Shown: in pieces, positions 11,781 through 24,095 of the stretch | Layout: the number at the start of each line of letters is the position of its first letter | How positions within the stretch are numbered: the stretch's first letter is position 1 | Origin: Cycas panzhihuaensis | Taxonomy: Eukaryota; Cycadophyta | DNA length: 64,000 bases | Assembly (NCBI GenBank): GCA_023213395.1 | Contig: CM041465.1 | Span: 46,569,741-46,633,740, forward strand | Direction: 5' to 3' | The notes under the pieces: generated by a model | Database searches by the model: none | What the model was told of the DNA's origin: nothing | The model's input: only the letters and a program-made list of their open reading frames with translations | Made by a program: the position numbers and the translations under genes

Positions 11781-14532
11781 ATGATGTATATGTTTATCCT
11801 CCTAAAGATTCGACACAACTACATAATATACTTGTAGAGTAGGGATATCTAGATCCTTCACAGTATCCTAGTGATCCTTCTTTTATGGATCCTTCTTTCC
11901 CACTGGAAGAACCACTTGCTACTAGATTATATCTATGTTTTCCTGAGCTTATTCTTACTAGGATCCCTACCCCACTATACATGCTTGGTTATCATAATCC
12001 ATTTCACCTAGAGACTCATACTATGTCATCTTTACCACAACATGTCTAGACTGATCCCTTAAGTGAAGACTATGAGTCAATTAAGGTAGACCCTTCACTT
12101 GAAACTATGCGGTCCCCTCATCTCTCTCATCCTCCTTCACCAAGACCTGCTTCACGACCTCATTCTCTACTTATGGAAGAAGTTGACGATCACAAATCAA
12201 CTCATTCATAACCTCGTCAATGCTCTCTTAGGCAGCAGGTTCAGGCTCAATCTTCCCATTCCATACCTTTTACACATGAAGGCGATACTATCATTGTGGC
12301 TTATAGCATTCCTAGCTCTATCCACATACCTACTTCTAGTCAAACGATTATGGCTTCACCTAGTTTATGACCTATTTAGTCTTATTCCACTAGGATTACC
12401 TCGTCATACCCTATTTCTTCTACCACTCAGGTACCCCTTCATGTGTCACATACTATTGGATCTTAGGGTGTTAGGCCTCATCCACCATCACCTATAGTAT
12501 CTAATATGATTTCCTCATTACACCATGGTTTTCATGCTCAATTACCATATTCACATGCTTTAGTAGGGCAATCACAACTATTGGGGACTTTTAGGCTCAT
12601 ATCTTCTTCACATATTCCTAGGACTAGCCCTCAACCTAACCCTTTCTACACCTATAATTCAAGTTTCCCATAAAACCTCATACCTCAAAGCAATTATGTG
12701 GTTAATCTTGTAGTGTGGTTTGTTCCTCCTTCTACTCTTCTACTTCATGGTGTTTCATAACAACTGCAAGCATAACAACCTATGCATTCATCTATTCCTT
12801 ATCCATCATCCTTACCTCAATATCTTACTATGTTGAGGCCAAGGAAACCCTTCTTAGACTATATGAAGTCTCCCTTTTCGCATGAGATTTTATTGTCACC
12901 TATTCCCCCATTCCTTCTTGAATTACCTAAGTTTTCTGGTGATTCATCTCAAGACCCTACCTCCTATATATAGCCATTTGCACTTGCCTACATAAATTTT
13001 ATGCCATATGATTATGTTATGATGCGTCTATTTCTGAAATTACTTCAAGGCAATGCTTTGAAGTGGTTTTATCAACTTCTTTTGACTTTGATTCACTCAT
13101 TCCAATAACTAGTTGATTCTTTCATCAACTATTTTGATGTAGTGAGACCATTTGAGTTAGGCATCAAATCCTTGCTTGCAATTGAATAAAACAATCATGA
13201 AACTTCAAGAGATTTTATTAGGAGATTTCAAGATCAAGCTCACACTTTCCATTCATACCTTGATCCTAGTTTGCTATTTGATCTATTTACCAATATGTTG
13301 AGACCCCATATACATTTAGAAGTTTTAAACTTGGTCCTCAAATGTAAAAAGAAGCAGTTGACTGTTGTTTGGTGTTAGAGACTTTTGAAATATAAGAAGG
13401 TATTAAGAAGGTTGGGAAACCTATGCCTTCTAAGGATCCAATTCATCCTAAGAAGGCTACCCATCCTGAGCATACATACGACCATCTTACTTCTTTGATT
13501 AGATCACTTGAGTATGTGATCAACACTAAGTTATGTATTGATGATACATCTCCTGCTTAATCCTCTCAAGAAAATAAAGTGATTCACTTGACTGAGGGGA
13601 GGAAGAGGAAAGCTCCTCCCCCACCTCCTCCTTCATCTAGAAATATGAAGTGGTGCTCCTATCATCATACTGATTCACATAATAGAAGTGAGTGCCAAAC
13701 CATTCAAAATATAGTCCATAATACAAACACTCATGTAAATCATTCTTCTAAATCATCACAAGACCAAATGATCCATTACCTTAACACAGTGAGAAAACTA
13801 GTAAAGAAGATAAAGGTAAAGGGAAGCAGATACAAGATGATGAAGACCAACTTTCAAGCTCAGATTTATCAAAGAAGACTACCACTCTCGTAAATGTTTA
13901 AGTAAGAAGAAACACAAGTCAACCTCATCCACCTCCTAAAGGTGGTAATAACAAGAGAACCATAAACATGGTGGAGACTTCAAAGAGTGTAGGACCATCT
14001 AAATCATCCAATGATTTGATGACAAGGAATCTTGACTCTTTACCTCTAGTACCCCCCATCTTATTAGGTTTAAGTCCATTGCTTCTAGTTTAAAGGATGG
14101 ATCTTTCTCTTTGGTAGACAAATTAAGGACCATTCCTGCGGGCATATCAGTTATCAATTTTCTCAAGTGTTACCTCAAGCAATGTTAACTTTTATTTAAT
14201 ATATTGCGAGTTCTTGTGGTAGCTTCTTCACCTACTTCTACCCTTTTCTTTGACCTTTCTACTTTACCTAGTCATTCCGCCCATGTGCCAAATAATATTC
14301 CAATATTTTACATTGAGATCATCAAGGATGATATCAATATCAAGCGGGTTATTTTTTATGAAGGATCATCTAATAATATAATCCCTCTTTGTCTTGTCAA
14401 TGATTTGGAGATTTCTATCTTTGATCCATATGAATGGATCTACCAAGGGTATGACAAGAATTAAAAGGTGCCCTTGGGTCAAGTTACTCTTCCACTCATA
14501 TTGGAATATAAGACAATGCTTACTGACCTTAT
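11781..14532 (+). pseudogene. T3 gag and protease N-terminal half, decayed
   Basis: The frame, with many stops, runs through a Ser/Pro-rich leader, then a gag domain (about 12,840-13,350; RKPFLDYMKSP, LQGNALKWFYQLL, FINYFDVVRPFELG) that clearly matches T1's gag. A CX2HX4HX4C zinc knuckle (CSYHHTDSHNRSEC, about 13,651-13,695) follows, then the start of the protease (14,204-14,532), with FYEGSSNNIIP in place of the active-site D[ST]G. Copia-1 then breaks the frame, which resumes at 19,767. The capsid and protease roles follow from the family. The active-site change and the stops make it non-functional. Confidence 0.8.
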
Positions 14533-14757
14533 TGTTGGAGGAACCCCTCAGAGAAGAGAATATCTCTCATTCTCATTAATGCACAACATGTACATATATA
14601 TACAAAAGAGAGGTTGCAACTACCTAATAACTACCTAATCTAAAAATGACATATGTCCACCATAAATTACTATTCATTAGGGTGGACTTATGTCATAACA
14701 CATTTATGTCCTAACATTATATATTTATGTCCTAAGATAAAACATTATACTCTAACA
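14533..14757 (-). repeat. 3' LTR of Copia-1
   Basis: 225 bp, same length as the partner at 19,542-19,766. It lies left of a minus-strand polypurine tract. Confidence 0.95.
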
Positions 14758-14770
14758 CCCTCTCTTAATG
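14758..14770 (-). other. Polypurine tract of Copia-1
   Basis: Minus-strand CATTAAGAGGG directly next to the 3' LTR, the expected plus-strand primer position. Confidence 0.8.
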
Positions 14771-14772
14771 TT

Positions 14773-17700
14773 TTATCCTTTTAATCCTATTTTATCTCTC
14801 AATAATTGAAAATTTTCTTTTCCCAATGGTTTGGTTAAGATATCTGTAATCTGATCATGAGTTGAACAATAGACAAGGTCAATTTCTTTGTTTTATACTT
14901 TCTCTCTAATAAAGTGATGCTGAACTTCAATGTGCTTCATTCTAGCATGGAACACTGGATTCTTGGTCAGTTTGATTACACTTTGATTGTTGTAGAAAAG
15001 AGAAGTCGCTATCTTTTGATGTATATTTAGATCTTTCAGTAACTGTTGAAGCGAAATTGTTTTAGTGGTAGCGCTTACTGCTAATTTGTATTATGTTTCT
15101 ATTGAAGATATCGCTATTGTGGGTTACTTGTTAGAACTCCAAGAGATTGGTGAGCTGCCCAAGAAAAACTAGAAACTGCTAGTGGATTTCCTTTGATCTT
15201 TATCACCTACCTAGTCTAAGTCACAGAAACCTATTAACTAAAGTGAAGGTTCTCTTGGAAAATTCAGTTTTAAATCTATTATTCCTTTGAGACATCTTAA
15301 GATTCTTTTGGTAGCATTCCAATGTCTTATCTTTGGACCATGCATGTATCTAAATATTAGACTCATAACATATGAGATATCAGGCCTAGTCATTGTGAGA
15401 TAGATAAGACTTCTGACAAGGTACCTATACAGAGTTGCATCAAAGCAATGATCTTCTTGATTTGAAGTTAAGTTACAATTTATCTCCATAGGAGTGGAAC
15501 ATGGATTACAATCTTCCATTCTAAATCTAGTTAGAAGATCCTTGATATATTTGCTTTGACATATGGTAATCAAACTATCCTGTTGTTGAATCTGAATTCC
15601 TAAGTAGAAGTTCAGAATTCCAAGATCTATCATTTCGAACTTATTTCCCAATTGTTTCTTTATTTCTACTATGGACATTTCATCATCTCCTGTTACAAGC
15701 ATGTCATCGACATAAACTGTTATGATCATTATGGCTCCATTCTTATTTTTCTTATACAAGATTGAGTCTGAACTACATCTTTGAAAACCATTTTTATAGA
15801 GATAGCTATCTAATTTGGCGTACCATGCACGTGGGGCTTGTTTCAATCCATAGAGAGCCTTTTTTAATCTGCAAACTAAATGTTCTTATCTTACTTTGAT
15901 GTAACCTTCAGGTTGAGGCATGTAAACTTCTTCTTCAATTTCTCCATTTAAGAAGGTGCTTTTGACATCCAATTGATATATTTTCTAATTTTTGCATGCT
16001 ACTACAACTATGATTGTTCTAACAGTATTCATCTTAGCTACTAGGGAAAAAGTTTCCTCGTAGTCTATGCCTGTTGTTTGTGTATATCCTTTTGCAACTA
16101 ACCTGGCTTTATGTTTTTCTATTTTTCCATCTGGTCCTCCTTTGATTTTGTAAACCCATTTGCAACCTACAACTGGCTTGTCAAAAGGTAACTCAACTAG
16201 TTCCTAAGTTTGATTTTTGATGATGGAGTCCATTTCAGAATCCATAGCATTTCTCCATTCATCATGCCTTTTGGCTTCTATGAAGGACTGAGGTTCAACA
16301 TTGCTGATTAGAGCTTTTGGTCTTTGGCTCCTCATTTTGTGAGGCAAAATTTCTCCTTTGTTTTCTTCTATGGTCTTGAGATACCATTTTGGCAATTTTT
16401 TTTTATTTTCTCCTTTAGCTTCAAAGATACTTTCTGATGTTGATTCTGTGCCTGGGTCATGAGTGATTTCTTCTAAAGTTTCTTTAGTGATGACGTTGGA
16501 TTCTTCTTCTTCTATATGATTATACGGAGGAATTTGAGGTAATATTTTAAGCATTTGAGCCCTATCTTCTTCTTTTCTTTCTTCATTGAAGATAACATCT
16601 CGACTTACATAGACTTTGTTAGTTACAAGATCAATACACGTATATGCTTTTGAGTTTTTGTTGTATCCCACCATGATGCATTCAATGTTTTTTTAGTCCA
16701 ATTTTACTCTTTTTTTGTTTGGAATATGAACAAATGCTTGACTGCCAAAAATCCTTAAGTGACTTATGTCTGGTTTTCTTCATGTCCAGGCTTCTTTTGG
16801 GGTGAGTCCAATTATTGATTTCATTAGACTTTTATTTAACAAGTAACAGGTTGTGCTGGTAGCTTCTGGCCAATAGGTCTTGGAGACATTTTTTGTATGT
16901 ATCATGCTTCGTGCCATTTCCATGATGACTCAATTTTTGCACTCTGCAACTCCATTAGATTGGGGTGTGTATGGAGTTGTAAATTATCTTTGTATTCCTC
17001 TATTCTTGCAATATTCTAAAAATTCTTTAGAGATGTATTCTCCTCCTCCGTCTGATCTTATGCACTTAATTTTGGCATTACTTTCTAACTCAGCCTTTGC
17101 TTTGAACTCTTTGAATACATCAAAAGCTTTAGATTTTGTATGTAGAAAATAAACCTAAATTCTTCTGGTGAGATCATCTATGAAAGTAATGAAATATCTT
17201 TTTTTGTTAATTGAACTTGGAGCAACAGATCCACAGAGATCGATGTGGATTAATTCTAATTTTTCTTTAGCTTGCCATGTGCTTTCTTGAAAAGGAAGTC
17301 TGTGTTGCTTGCCAAACTAATAATTTTTATAAATTAAATTGTTTGATATGATGTGAGGTAGCCCAATCACCAGATTTTTGCTTTCCATATTTTTTAGCTT
17401 TTCCATGGGAAGATGTCCATACTTGAAATGCCATATTTTATCATTATTATTTGTAGTAGTACATGCTTTTACATCAAGTAAGATGGGGTGGGAAATCAAC
17501 ATGTATAGGTCATTACATTCAACCCCTTCTGAAACTATATTTCCATTATTTTTCATTTAATAAATGTAGCAAAAACCGTTTTCATCAAAGAGTGTACACA
17601 GTCCCTTTTTCTTCAGTTGAGAAACAGAGAGGAGATTCATTTTTAGATCTGGTACAAGTAGGACATCACCTATTTTTTCTACTTTATCTTTGATTTTGAT

Positions 17701-18846
17701 AGCTATTATTCCCACTCCCTTGATTTTGAGAGAGTATTTGTCTCCAAGCTCCATAGATTTGTTTGTGGTGTAAGGTTGCAGATCTTCAAACCAATCCTCT
17801 CAACTAGTCATGTGATGTGAGGCACCAGAGTCGATGTACCAAACTTCTTTATCTTATAGATTTGTTTTTAAATCAACAACAAAGACTTTTACTTCTTCTT
17901 CATCTTGATCATCATTATCAGACTACTCTTTGCTATAATTTCCTATTGGTTTCTTCCCTCTCAGAGACTCTACTTTCTTACACTGAAAAGAATAATGTCC
18001 AGATTGACCACAATGATAACATTTATCAAAAGCTTTACAAGAGTTGGCAAAGTGACCTGTCTTTCCACAACTGTAGCAAATGATGTTTCTTCCTCTTCCC
18101 TTGGAATCTTGCCATCTTCCTCATGATGTGTTACTTGAATCATGCCACCTCCCACTTGATGTGTTGTAGTTCTCAAAATTTCTTCCACACCCCCTGCTTC
18201 GACCTCTTGATCCCAGATTTAGCCTTGATGCAAAGGCATCCTTGAGACCTACAACATCTTCATACCTCTTATTTCTTTGTTCTTATTGCAAGAGTAGTCC
18301 TGTAAGGGAATCCAGGGACATGGTTGCTAATTGATTGGTATTGGTGATAGTATTAATTGTGACATTAAATGATTTGGGTAATTTATTGATGACAACTTCT
18401 ACCAGTTCCCGTTCAGCAAGAGGATCACTGACACTGATAAGGTTATTTCTTAGAGAGATTATTTTGTATAAAAATTTAGTGATGGTATCAGTCTCCTTCA
18501 TTTGGAGATTGAACAATTCATCTTTCAAGGCTATTGTTTTGGTCCTATTTTTTTGACCATACATGTTCTCTAGATATTGCCATATACTAGCAGTGGAGTA
18601 TAGATTTTCAATGTAAACAAGAAGTGAGTCAGAAATTGATAACTTTAGAATAATTACTCTGGAACTATCTCTTTCTTCCCAATTTGTTTGGGCATTCCCT
18701 GCTTCTGCAGGCTTACACTCAGTCCTTGTAGAAATATGCCATGCATTTTTGGCTCTAAGGAGGGTTTCTATTTTAATTTTCCAAATATGATAGTTATTGT
18801 CAGTTAACTTGTCACTATCAGATAATGTAAGTACTGTAGAGGCCAT
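14773..18846 (-). pseudogene. Copia-1 gag-pol polyprotein, with about ten stops
   Basis: The start is MASTVLTLSDSDKL at 18,846. In order: gag of the UBN2 type (to about 18,283); two CCHC zinc knuckles in tandem (CYSCGKTGHFANSC and CYHCGQSGHYSFQC, about 18,080-17,990); protease DSGASHHMTS (about 17,810); pre-integrase domain; integrase with IHIDLCG, SDGGGEY and a Glu in SNGVAE (about 17,250-16,900); reverse transcriptase with YVDDMLVTG (about 15,710-15,690); and RNase H ending near ILTKPLGKENF (about 14,840). The order protease-integrase-RT-RNase H defines Copia. The two knuckles are less usual than one. Interruptions are mostly single stop codons, so this is the best-kept coding region in the window, but it is inactive. 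Confidence 0.93.
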
Positions 18847-19529
18847 GACAAACTCAAAACTGACTTTCAGAAACCCTAGACTGTACTCTTGTATGGATTT
18901 CTGTATAGTACGGAAGTTGTACATATAGGTATAAAATATACCTCAAAAGAGAGCTAAAGACGAGACGAGTTCAGATCTGTAGTTATTTTCTAATTTGAAC
19001 CTCGGATATGATAGAAAATGCCCTCGAAAGGGTACGGTTGATGCCCTTGTTTTTGAAGAAAAATGCTAAAAAAATGGAAAAAAATGCCAAAAAGCCAAAC
19101 AAAATTACTCTTAATAGGGATGCAATCCACCAAAGATGAATTCTTGAAGAAGATTTGAGCAGAAAAATGAGAAAAACTGAGAAAATTTTCACTTGGAAAG
19201 AAAAAAAAGGTACAAACCTAAAAAGGGGCAAAATGACCCTAAAGAAGCCTTCAAATAAATTTGACTTAGAAGAAAAAATTACTCAGGATGACTTGATCTA
19301 TAAACTGGCCAAGTTTCATCTTGATCTGAGTACTTGAAATTTTTTGGCCGTATAATTGTATAGATCCATATAGATGTCTCTAAGAGCTTTAGAAAAATTA
19401 TCTGTAACTTCTGAATATCCTTGTCTTCTCTTTGAATCCTTTGTCAGAACACCTTCTTATGTGCTACTCAAAAACTCTTTGAATTTGGAATACAATCCTT
19501 AGGATCTGCTTAGTATGATAGAGTGACCC
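18847..19529 (-). other. 5' leader of Copia-1
   Basis: About 680 bp between primer site and gag start. Short frames here (for example near 18,983-19,231) show no family resemblance. Confidence 0.6.
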
Positions 19530-19541
19530 GCTCTGATACCA
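19530..19541 (-). other. Primer-binding site of Copia-1
   Basis: Minus-strand TGGTATCAGAGC, complementary to the 3' end of plant initiator-Met tRNA, directly abutting the 5' LTR. Confidence 0.95.
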
Positions 19542-19766
19542 TGTTGGAGGAAATAGTTAGAGAAGAGAATATCTCCCATTGTCACTAATGCACAATATGT
19601 ACATATATATACAAAATAGAGGTTGCAACTGCCTAATAACTACCCAATCTAAAGATGACACATGTCCACCATAAATTACTATTCATTAGGGTGGACTTAT
19701 GTCCTAACACATTTATGTCCTAACATTACATCTTTATGTCCTAAGATAAAACATTATACTCTAACA
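19542..19766 (-). repeat. 5' LTR of Copia-1
   Basis: 225 bp, paired with 14,533-14,757. About 17 differences, clustered near the TGTTGGAGGAA end. Confidence 0.95.
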
Positions 19767-20168
19767 CTTACTATCATCGACTTGGACTTAGAGTACAATA
19801 TCCTTTTGGGTAGACCATGGATCACCCAAATGGGAGTAGTTTGTTCATCCCTTTTTGGTGAACTCAGGTTCATCCATGAGAGAGAACTCAAGATCATCAA
19901 ACGGAAGCCTAAACCTATTAAACAATTGGTCCTTCTCATTGAGACTTTTGCAGAACCTGGTGAATCTTCTAACTCTATAGATTATTTCTTTCAGTCACTT
20001 GGTTTAGGACAATACTTTGCTATTGAAGCTCCTTTAACTCACCCAGAAGTAAAGGATATGGATTTAGTTAGGGCTTTCACTTTATCATCAGGTTCCTTAT
20101 CCATTCTAGTTCCTTTAAATTTGACTGATCCCCTTTTGGTTCCTTCTTCTTCTATTTTAGAAGAATAA
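19767..20168 (+). pseudogene. T3 protease C-terminal half
   Basis: Continues the protease interrupted at 14,532. LEYNILLGRPWITQMG is the conserved C-terminal flap/strand motif and matches T1's LLGRPWLDQMG. About 100 further residues follow before a stop at 20,166. They are not conserved in T1 by eye. Confidence 0.8.
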
Positions 20169-21094
20169 ATGGCTTCTTGTTCTATCATACCTTATCAAGG
20201 ACCATCCTGAAGTGACCTTATTGATATAAATCCTATTCACACTTGCTTCTCACAGGTTTTGTGCTTGCCCTTAGGGGTAAATTTAGTAGTTCTTTTTATG
20301 ACCACTCACTTAGCAACTACCTCTTCAAGTATCGTTGCACATGACTCACGTGTTGCTACTTCTCCATCTTTATCTCATTCCTCTTTCTTTAAGACATGGT
20401 TAAATAGGCATGAGAAGAAGATGTTGTTGCATCAACACCTAGATCTAGTATTAGATGATAAAGATAGTAGGGTATTTGATACATATTGAGCTAGATTTGG
20501 AACCTCCACTGCAGTATGGGAAGTTAATTCCATTTCTACTCTCTCATTACTTTCTCGTCCTCATGTAGACCCCCTCCTATCTTTGCTTGTCTTAATATCT
20601 ATATCTCACCTTGATTATGGCATGTATAATCAAGAGTTCATTTAAGTTTTTTCTTCAATTTAGGAGTTTGTAAATAAGCCTATCTCCTTTTCTTCAGTTA
20701 CATCAATTATCGAGTTTGTGTCCACTCCAAACTCTTTAGTTGGTCCTCTTCCATCTTTTGTTTTTCAATCTAAGAACCTTTGCCTCGTCAATTTCTTTCA
20801 TCTCGATCATTTTGAGAATGATAAAGTGATTGTGGAGTATTTAACAGATTTGTCTCCTAGTCTTCCTCATGGACATCACAAGTTAGGATTTTCTAAGGTT
20901 ATAGTTAATCATTCTCAAACCTAAGAGTTTGTTTCATTAGTCAAACTTACTCCTCCTTATTTTAAGGAAGGCAATGCAATGCTTATAGAATAAACCATCA
21001 ATGCAGATTTAGAAATAGAAGATACCCCTAGAATCATCAATTTGGGATCTAGTTGTACCCCCCAAGAGACCACTCATTTATCACCTTTGCAATG
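20169..21094 (+). pseudogene. T3 spacer with pol-leader remnant
   Basis: Broken frames at 20,259-20,489 and 20,718-20,924 have no recognisable domain. At about 21,000-21,093 a short run (LEIEDTPRIINLGSSCTPQE) resembles the segment that precedes reverse transcriptase in Tat elements. The reverse transcriptase itself does not follow. This marks where the enzyme was probably lost. Confidence 0.4.
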
Positions 21095-21320
21095 AGGATA
21101 AATTATAGCTTCGAAGCTAGTACCTTTGCCTAATGAGCTAAAACTATAGGCAAACCCTATTTTCCTTTTGATCTATCCTTTGCAATGAGAATAAACTATT
21201 GATCTGAAGCTAATACCTCTGCCTAATAAGCTTAAACTATAGGAAAATCTCTTCTTTTCAAAAGATCAGTTGCTCCAAAACTTGTATCTTTACCTAATGA
21301 GCCAAAACTATGGGCAAAAT
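21095..21320 (+). repeat. Degenerate tandem repeats, TAATGAG-AAACTAT type
   Basis: Three to four units, roughly 65-100 bp apart, each with a form of AATGAGxxxAAACTATxGG followed by C/T-rich sequence. The same motif recurs at 22,690-22,735 and 23,235-23,848. Confidence 0.7.
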
Positions 21321-22298
21321 CTTCCTTGTTTTCTGATACTTTCTTCCTTTCATTAAGCACCATGGTATTTTTATGATAGATCTATCCCATAATCATGTAA
21401 GTCGTGTGCTCTTTCTAGTACTTACATTGGTTGTGAGTTTACCATCATTTTGATCTTGTTCTCCTTTGACTCTTTCACTCAAAAGAGGACCTACGCCCCC
21501 ACCTTTATTATACTTTCATCTTAGAAAAAGAAACACCCCTTGTTAGCTTTGAGTATTCACTCATTCGTCAAGAGTTTACTTTTATTTATCAGTTTGTTAC
21601 CTTGTTAATTCAGACCTCACTTTTACTTGCTAGTTAGTTAACTTTGGGATTCTTTTTTCGGTCATATACCACAAATTGTTAATTATTTTTATTATCCTTG
21701 GTTCTCTTTCTTATTTCTTTGAAATAGATACTCATTCTGCCACTTTCCCTTTATGCTTGTAGACACTGTGATTTTGATTTCCTTTTTGTTTTCATATGAT
21801 TCATTCCTTAAGGAGATTGGCCTCTTTCCCTTTAAGATTCTATTAAAAATGAGAAATCCTTACTGTGTTGAATAGAAGAGTTTCTTAAGAAGATGATTAT
21901 GATCTTGTTCTTATAAAAAGTGGAAGTAAAAAGTAAAAGAAAGAAAAAAGAAAAAGTAAAGAAAAAAAAAAAGAAGGAAGAAAACATAAAAGTAAGTTTA
22001 TTATTTTCATTCTCTTGTAATTTGGGGCAAGTCGCGTAATGGCTTCATCCCCACCTATCTATCCATAGGTTGGGTTCATTTGGATGAGTTATTCAAGATT
22101 TTTAGATTTAGCTGCTTGGGTCCACCATGGCCTCAATTACAATTGAACCCTACTTAACACCTTGGTCATAATTATCTTACTCGAGTTTCTTCTTCTTACT
22201 TCATCATAGTCATAGATCTATTTCTACCACCATCTCCTTACTGATTGATTTCCACACCTTCCTTCATTGATCATATAGTCTTCTAGTTTAGATCCTCT
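21321..22298 (+). other. T3 non-coding spacer
   Basis: No coding similarity seen. It contains a purine-only-like tract (about 21,918-21,996) and stop-filled sequence. By position it replaces the RT region of an autonomous element. Confidence 0.5.
21918..21996 (+). repeat. Internal purine-rich tract
   Basis: About 79 bases nearly free of pyrimidines (AAAGAAAGAAAAAAGAAAAA and similar). It is not next to an LTR, so it is not the main plus-strand primer. Confidence 0.6.
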
Positions 22299-22560
22299 CA
22301 TTCACATGGCATTGAGTACCTTTACTGATGGGGGTAATAGAGGAAACCCAGGACCATATGCTTCTTCTTGGGTGGTTTATGACCAATTAAGAAGTCCCCT
22401 CCTTTCCATAGGTTTCTTTATACCTAGGGCAATTAATAATGAAGCTAAATACCTTGTAATTATAAGAGCCTTATAAGATGTCTCTCATTTTTACCTTGGA
22501 CCTATTACTTAGTATGTTGATTCTTAGGTTGTGGTTTATCAGTTAGTTGGGATGTACCAG
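22299..22560 (+). pseudogene. T3 isolated RNase H domain (archaeal-like/RVT_3 type)
   Basis: TFTDGGNRGNPGPYASSW holds the DGGxRGNPG loop typical of the RVT_3 type of RNase H that Tat elements carry in addition to their normal one. NEAKYLVIIRAL supplies the catalytic Glu helix and YVDS the next Asp region, followed by stops. No reverse transcriptase precedes it and no integrase follows. RNase H would remove the RNA strand during reverse transcription. Its survival as the only pol domain is odd. Confidence 0.7.
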
Positions 22561-23234
22561 GTCCACTCTCTATGACTCCTTTCTTTCTATCATGAGGCCT
22601 CATCATTATTGTCCCTATTTTCCTCAGTAACCATCTAGTACATACCACATATTGATTTTGCCTCTTCTAAATGGGGGCATCCCACTTTGGAATGAGTATA
22701 AACTACCACTCTGTGATGAGTATAAACTATTGGTTTGGTAAGACTATAGGTTTTGGTAGTTATGAGATTGTGGTGATAGGTATGAGACTGAAGTGAGATA
22801 TATGAAAGGGCTAGACCCACATGGGAATCTGGTCCATGGAGGATCTTGGGAGGGAAAAAGCTCCTAAAAGCTTCTTGCCACTGGAAGGAACCAACGAAGA
22901 ATCCAATATACTCGGGAGTTAGTAGTTTATTGAGTGAGATTAGTTTCATTTTTTAAACAACTTACTTCCTTTATGATATATTATATGAGTGTGGGATTAT
23001 CCTATATTTATATAATCTATTAAGAGTATGATGTGAGTTATATGGATTTCCTTTTTGGATATTTATATTACTCCATCTTCTGCTTTCATAAACTTATTAC
23101 CATTTATATTCCAGATGATTTTAAGTTTATGAAAATAGAATAAGTAAACCTTTAACTTATATCATTTTAATCTTTTATTTATCTCTTAATTTTTATTCCT
23201 CCCCTAACCTTGTCTTTCTTAAACCATGCTACTT
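22561..23234 (+). other. T3 3' spacer
   Basis: No gene recognised. Two copies of AATGAGTATAAACTA at 22,690-22,735. A short G-richer stretch (22,790-22,920) has no clear coding frame. Confidence 0.4.
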
Positions 23235-23848
23235 TGAAATGAGTATAAACTACCATATATATAATATTACAAAAATAATCAAAAAAGTATATAACCACAA
23301 AAGAACAAAAAAAGTAAAAAATGATAAAAATCATTGCATGTTTCATTGGATAAATCACACTAATAAATGCATCCTATGCTCAAATATAAATGGGAATAGG
23401 GGGGATAAAAGGTTTAGAGACAAGTAATCACTTTTAGCTTTTAGGTACCTATTGATAAGTCTAAACTAGGATAAGACAACAAACTCTAATCTTCCATTTC
23501 CTTTTTTATGAGTATAAACTATGACAAGACCTTCCTCTGAAACCTCCATACCTATTAATGAGCCTAAACTATGATAGGGATCCCTCTGAAGTTAATTATT
23601 AATGAGGTTAAAAGATGACAATCACCCTCTAAAATCCCTCACCCCATTAATGAGGCTAAATTATGATGGGTTTGCTCCAAAATGTCACTTGTTAATAAGA
23701 TTAAACTATGATAGTCCATCTTTTTTTCCCCAAAAAAAAGATTCTACTCTGAAAGTCACATGTTAATGAGCGTATAAACTATGACAGTCCACATTTTTCC
23801 TCTAGTAAAAAGACTTCCCTCTGATACTTAGTTAATAAGAGATAAACT
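23235..23848 (+). repeat. Tandem repeats in T3's 3' region
   Basis: About eight units spaced 60-75 bp, each with a variant of TAATGAGxxTAAACTATGA followed by a T/C-rich run ending in CCTCTGAA or similar. Arrays in this position are common in Tat/Ogre-type elements. The array is cut by element A and resumes after it with AAACTATC. Confidence 0.75.
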
Positions 23849-24074
23849 TGTTGGAAAATAGAATCTGCAATAAGATATTCATAAACAGAATAAAAGCACC
23901 TCCACAGGATCAAATGGTACCCTTAAGGTACCTCCATTATATTAACAAAACATTATTACAACCTCATATAATATGATACACTATGTTGTGTATTTATAAT
24001 ACATGTCAATATAGTGAGAGTGGAATCCACTTGCATGTGGGATAAAATAAATGTGCATTATCAATATTCTAACA
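23849..24074 (-). repeat. 3' LTR of A
   Basis: 226 bp, TGTTGGAAAATAG...TCTAACA on the plus strand, followed by the minus-strand polypurine tract CATTAAGGGGGAG (24,075-24,087). Confidence 0.93.
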
Positions 24075-24095
24075 CTCCCCCTTAATGTATATTTG

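Larger units (their letters stand above)
14533..19766 (-). mobile_element. Copia-1: near-complete Ty1/Copia element inserted in T3's protease
   Basis: Two 225-bp LTRs (14,533-14,757 and 19,542-19,766) start with TGTTGGAGG and end with CTCTAACA on the plus strand. Flanks are CTTAT (14,528-14,532) and CTTAC (19,767-19,771), a 5-bp target duplication with one change. Removing the element and one repeat rejoins the T3 protease in frame (LTDL then TIIDLDLEYNILLGRPW). The minus strand encodes gag, protease, integrase, reverse transcriptase and RNase H in Copia order. The LTRs differ at about 17 of 225 positions (roughly 7.5%). Confidence 0.95.

Noticed and set aside
12099-12497. 132-codon hydrophobic frame that looks like a membrane protein
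   Set aside because: It is a shifted reading of T3's Ser/Pro-rich gag leader; the same artefact appears in T2 at 6299-6583. The true frame is another one with matches between copies.
16880-18126. Plus-strand frames (16,880-17,152, 17,463-17,693, 17,817-18,126)
   Set aside because: Antisense shadows of Copia-1 integrase and gag.
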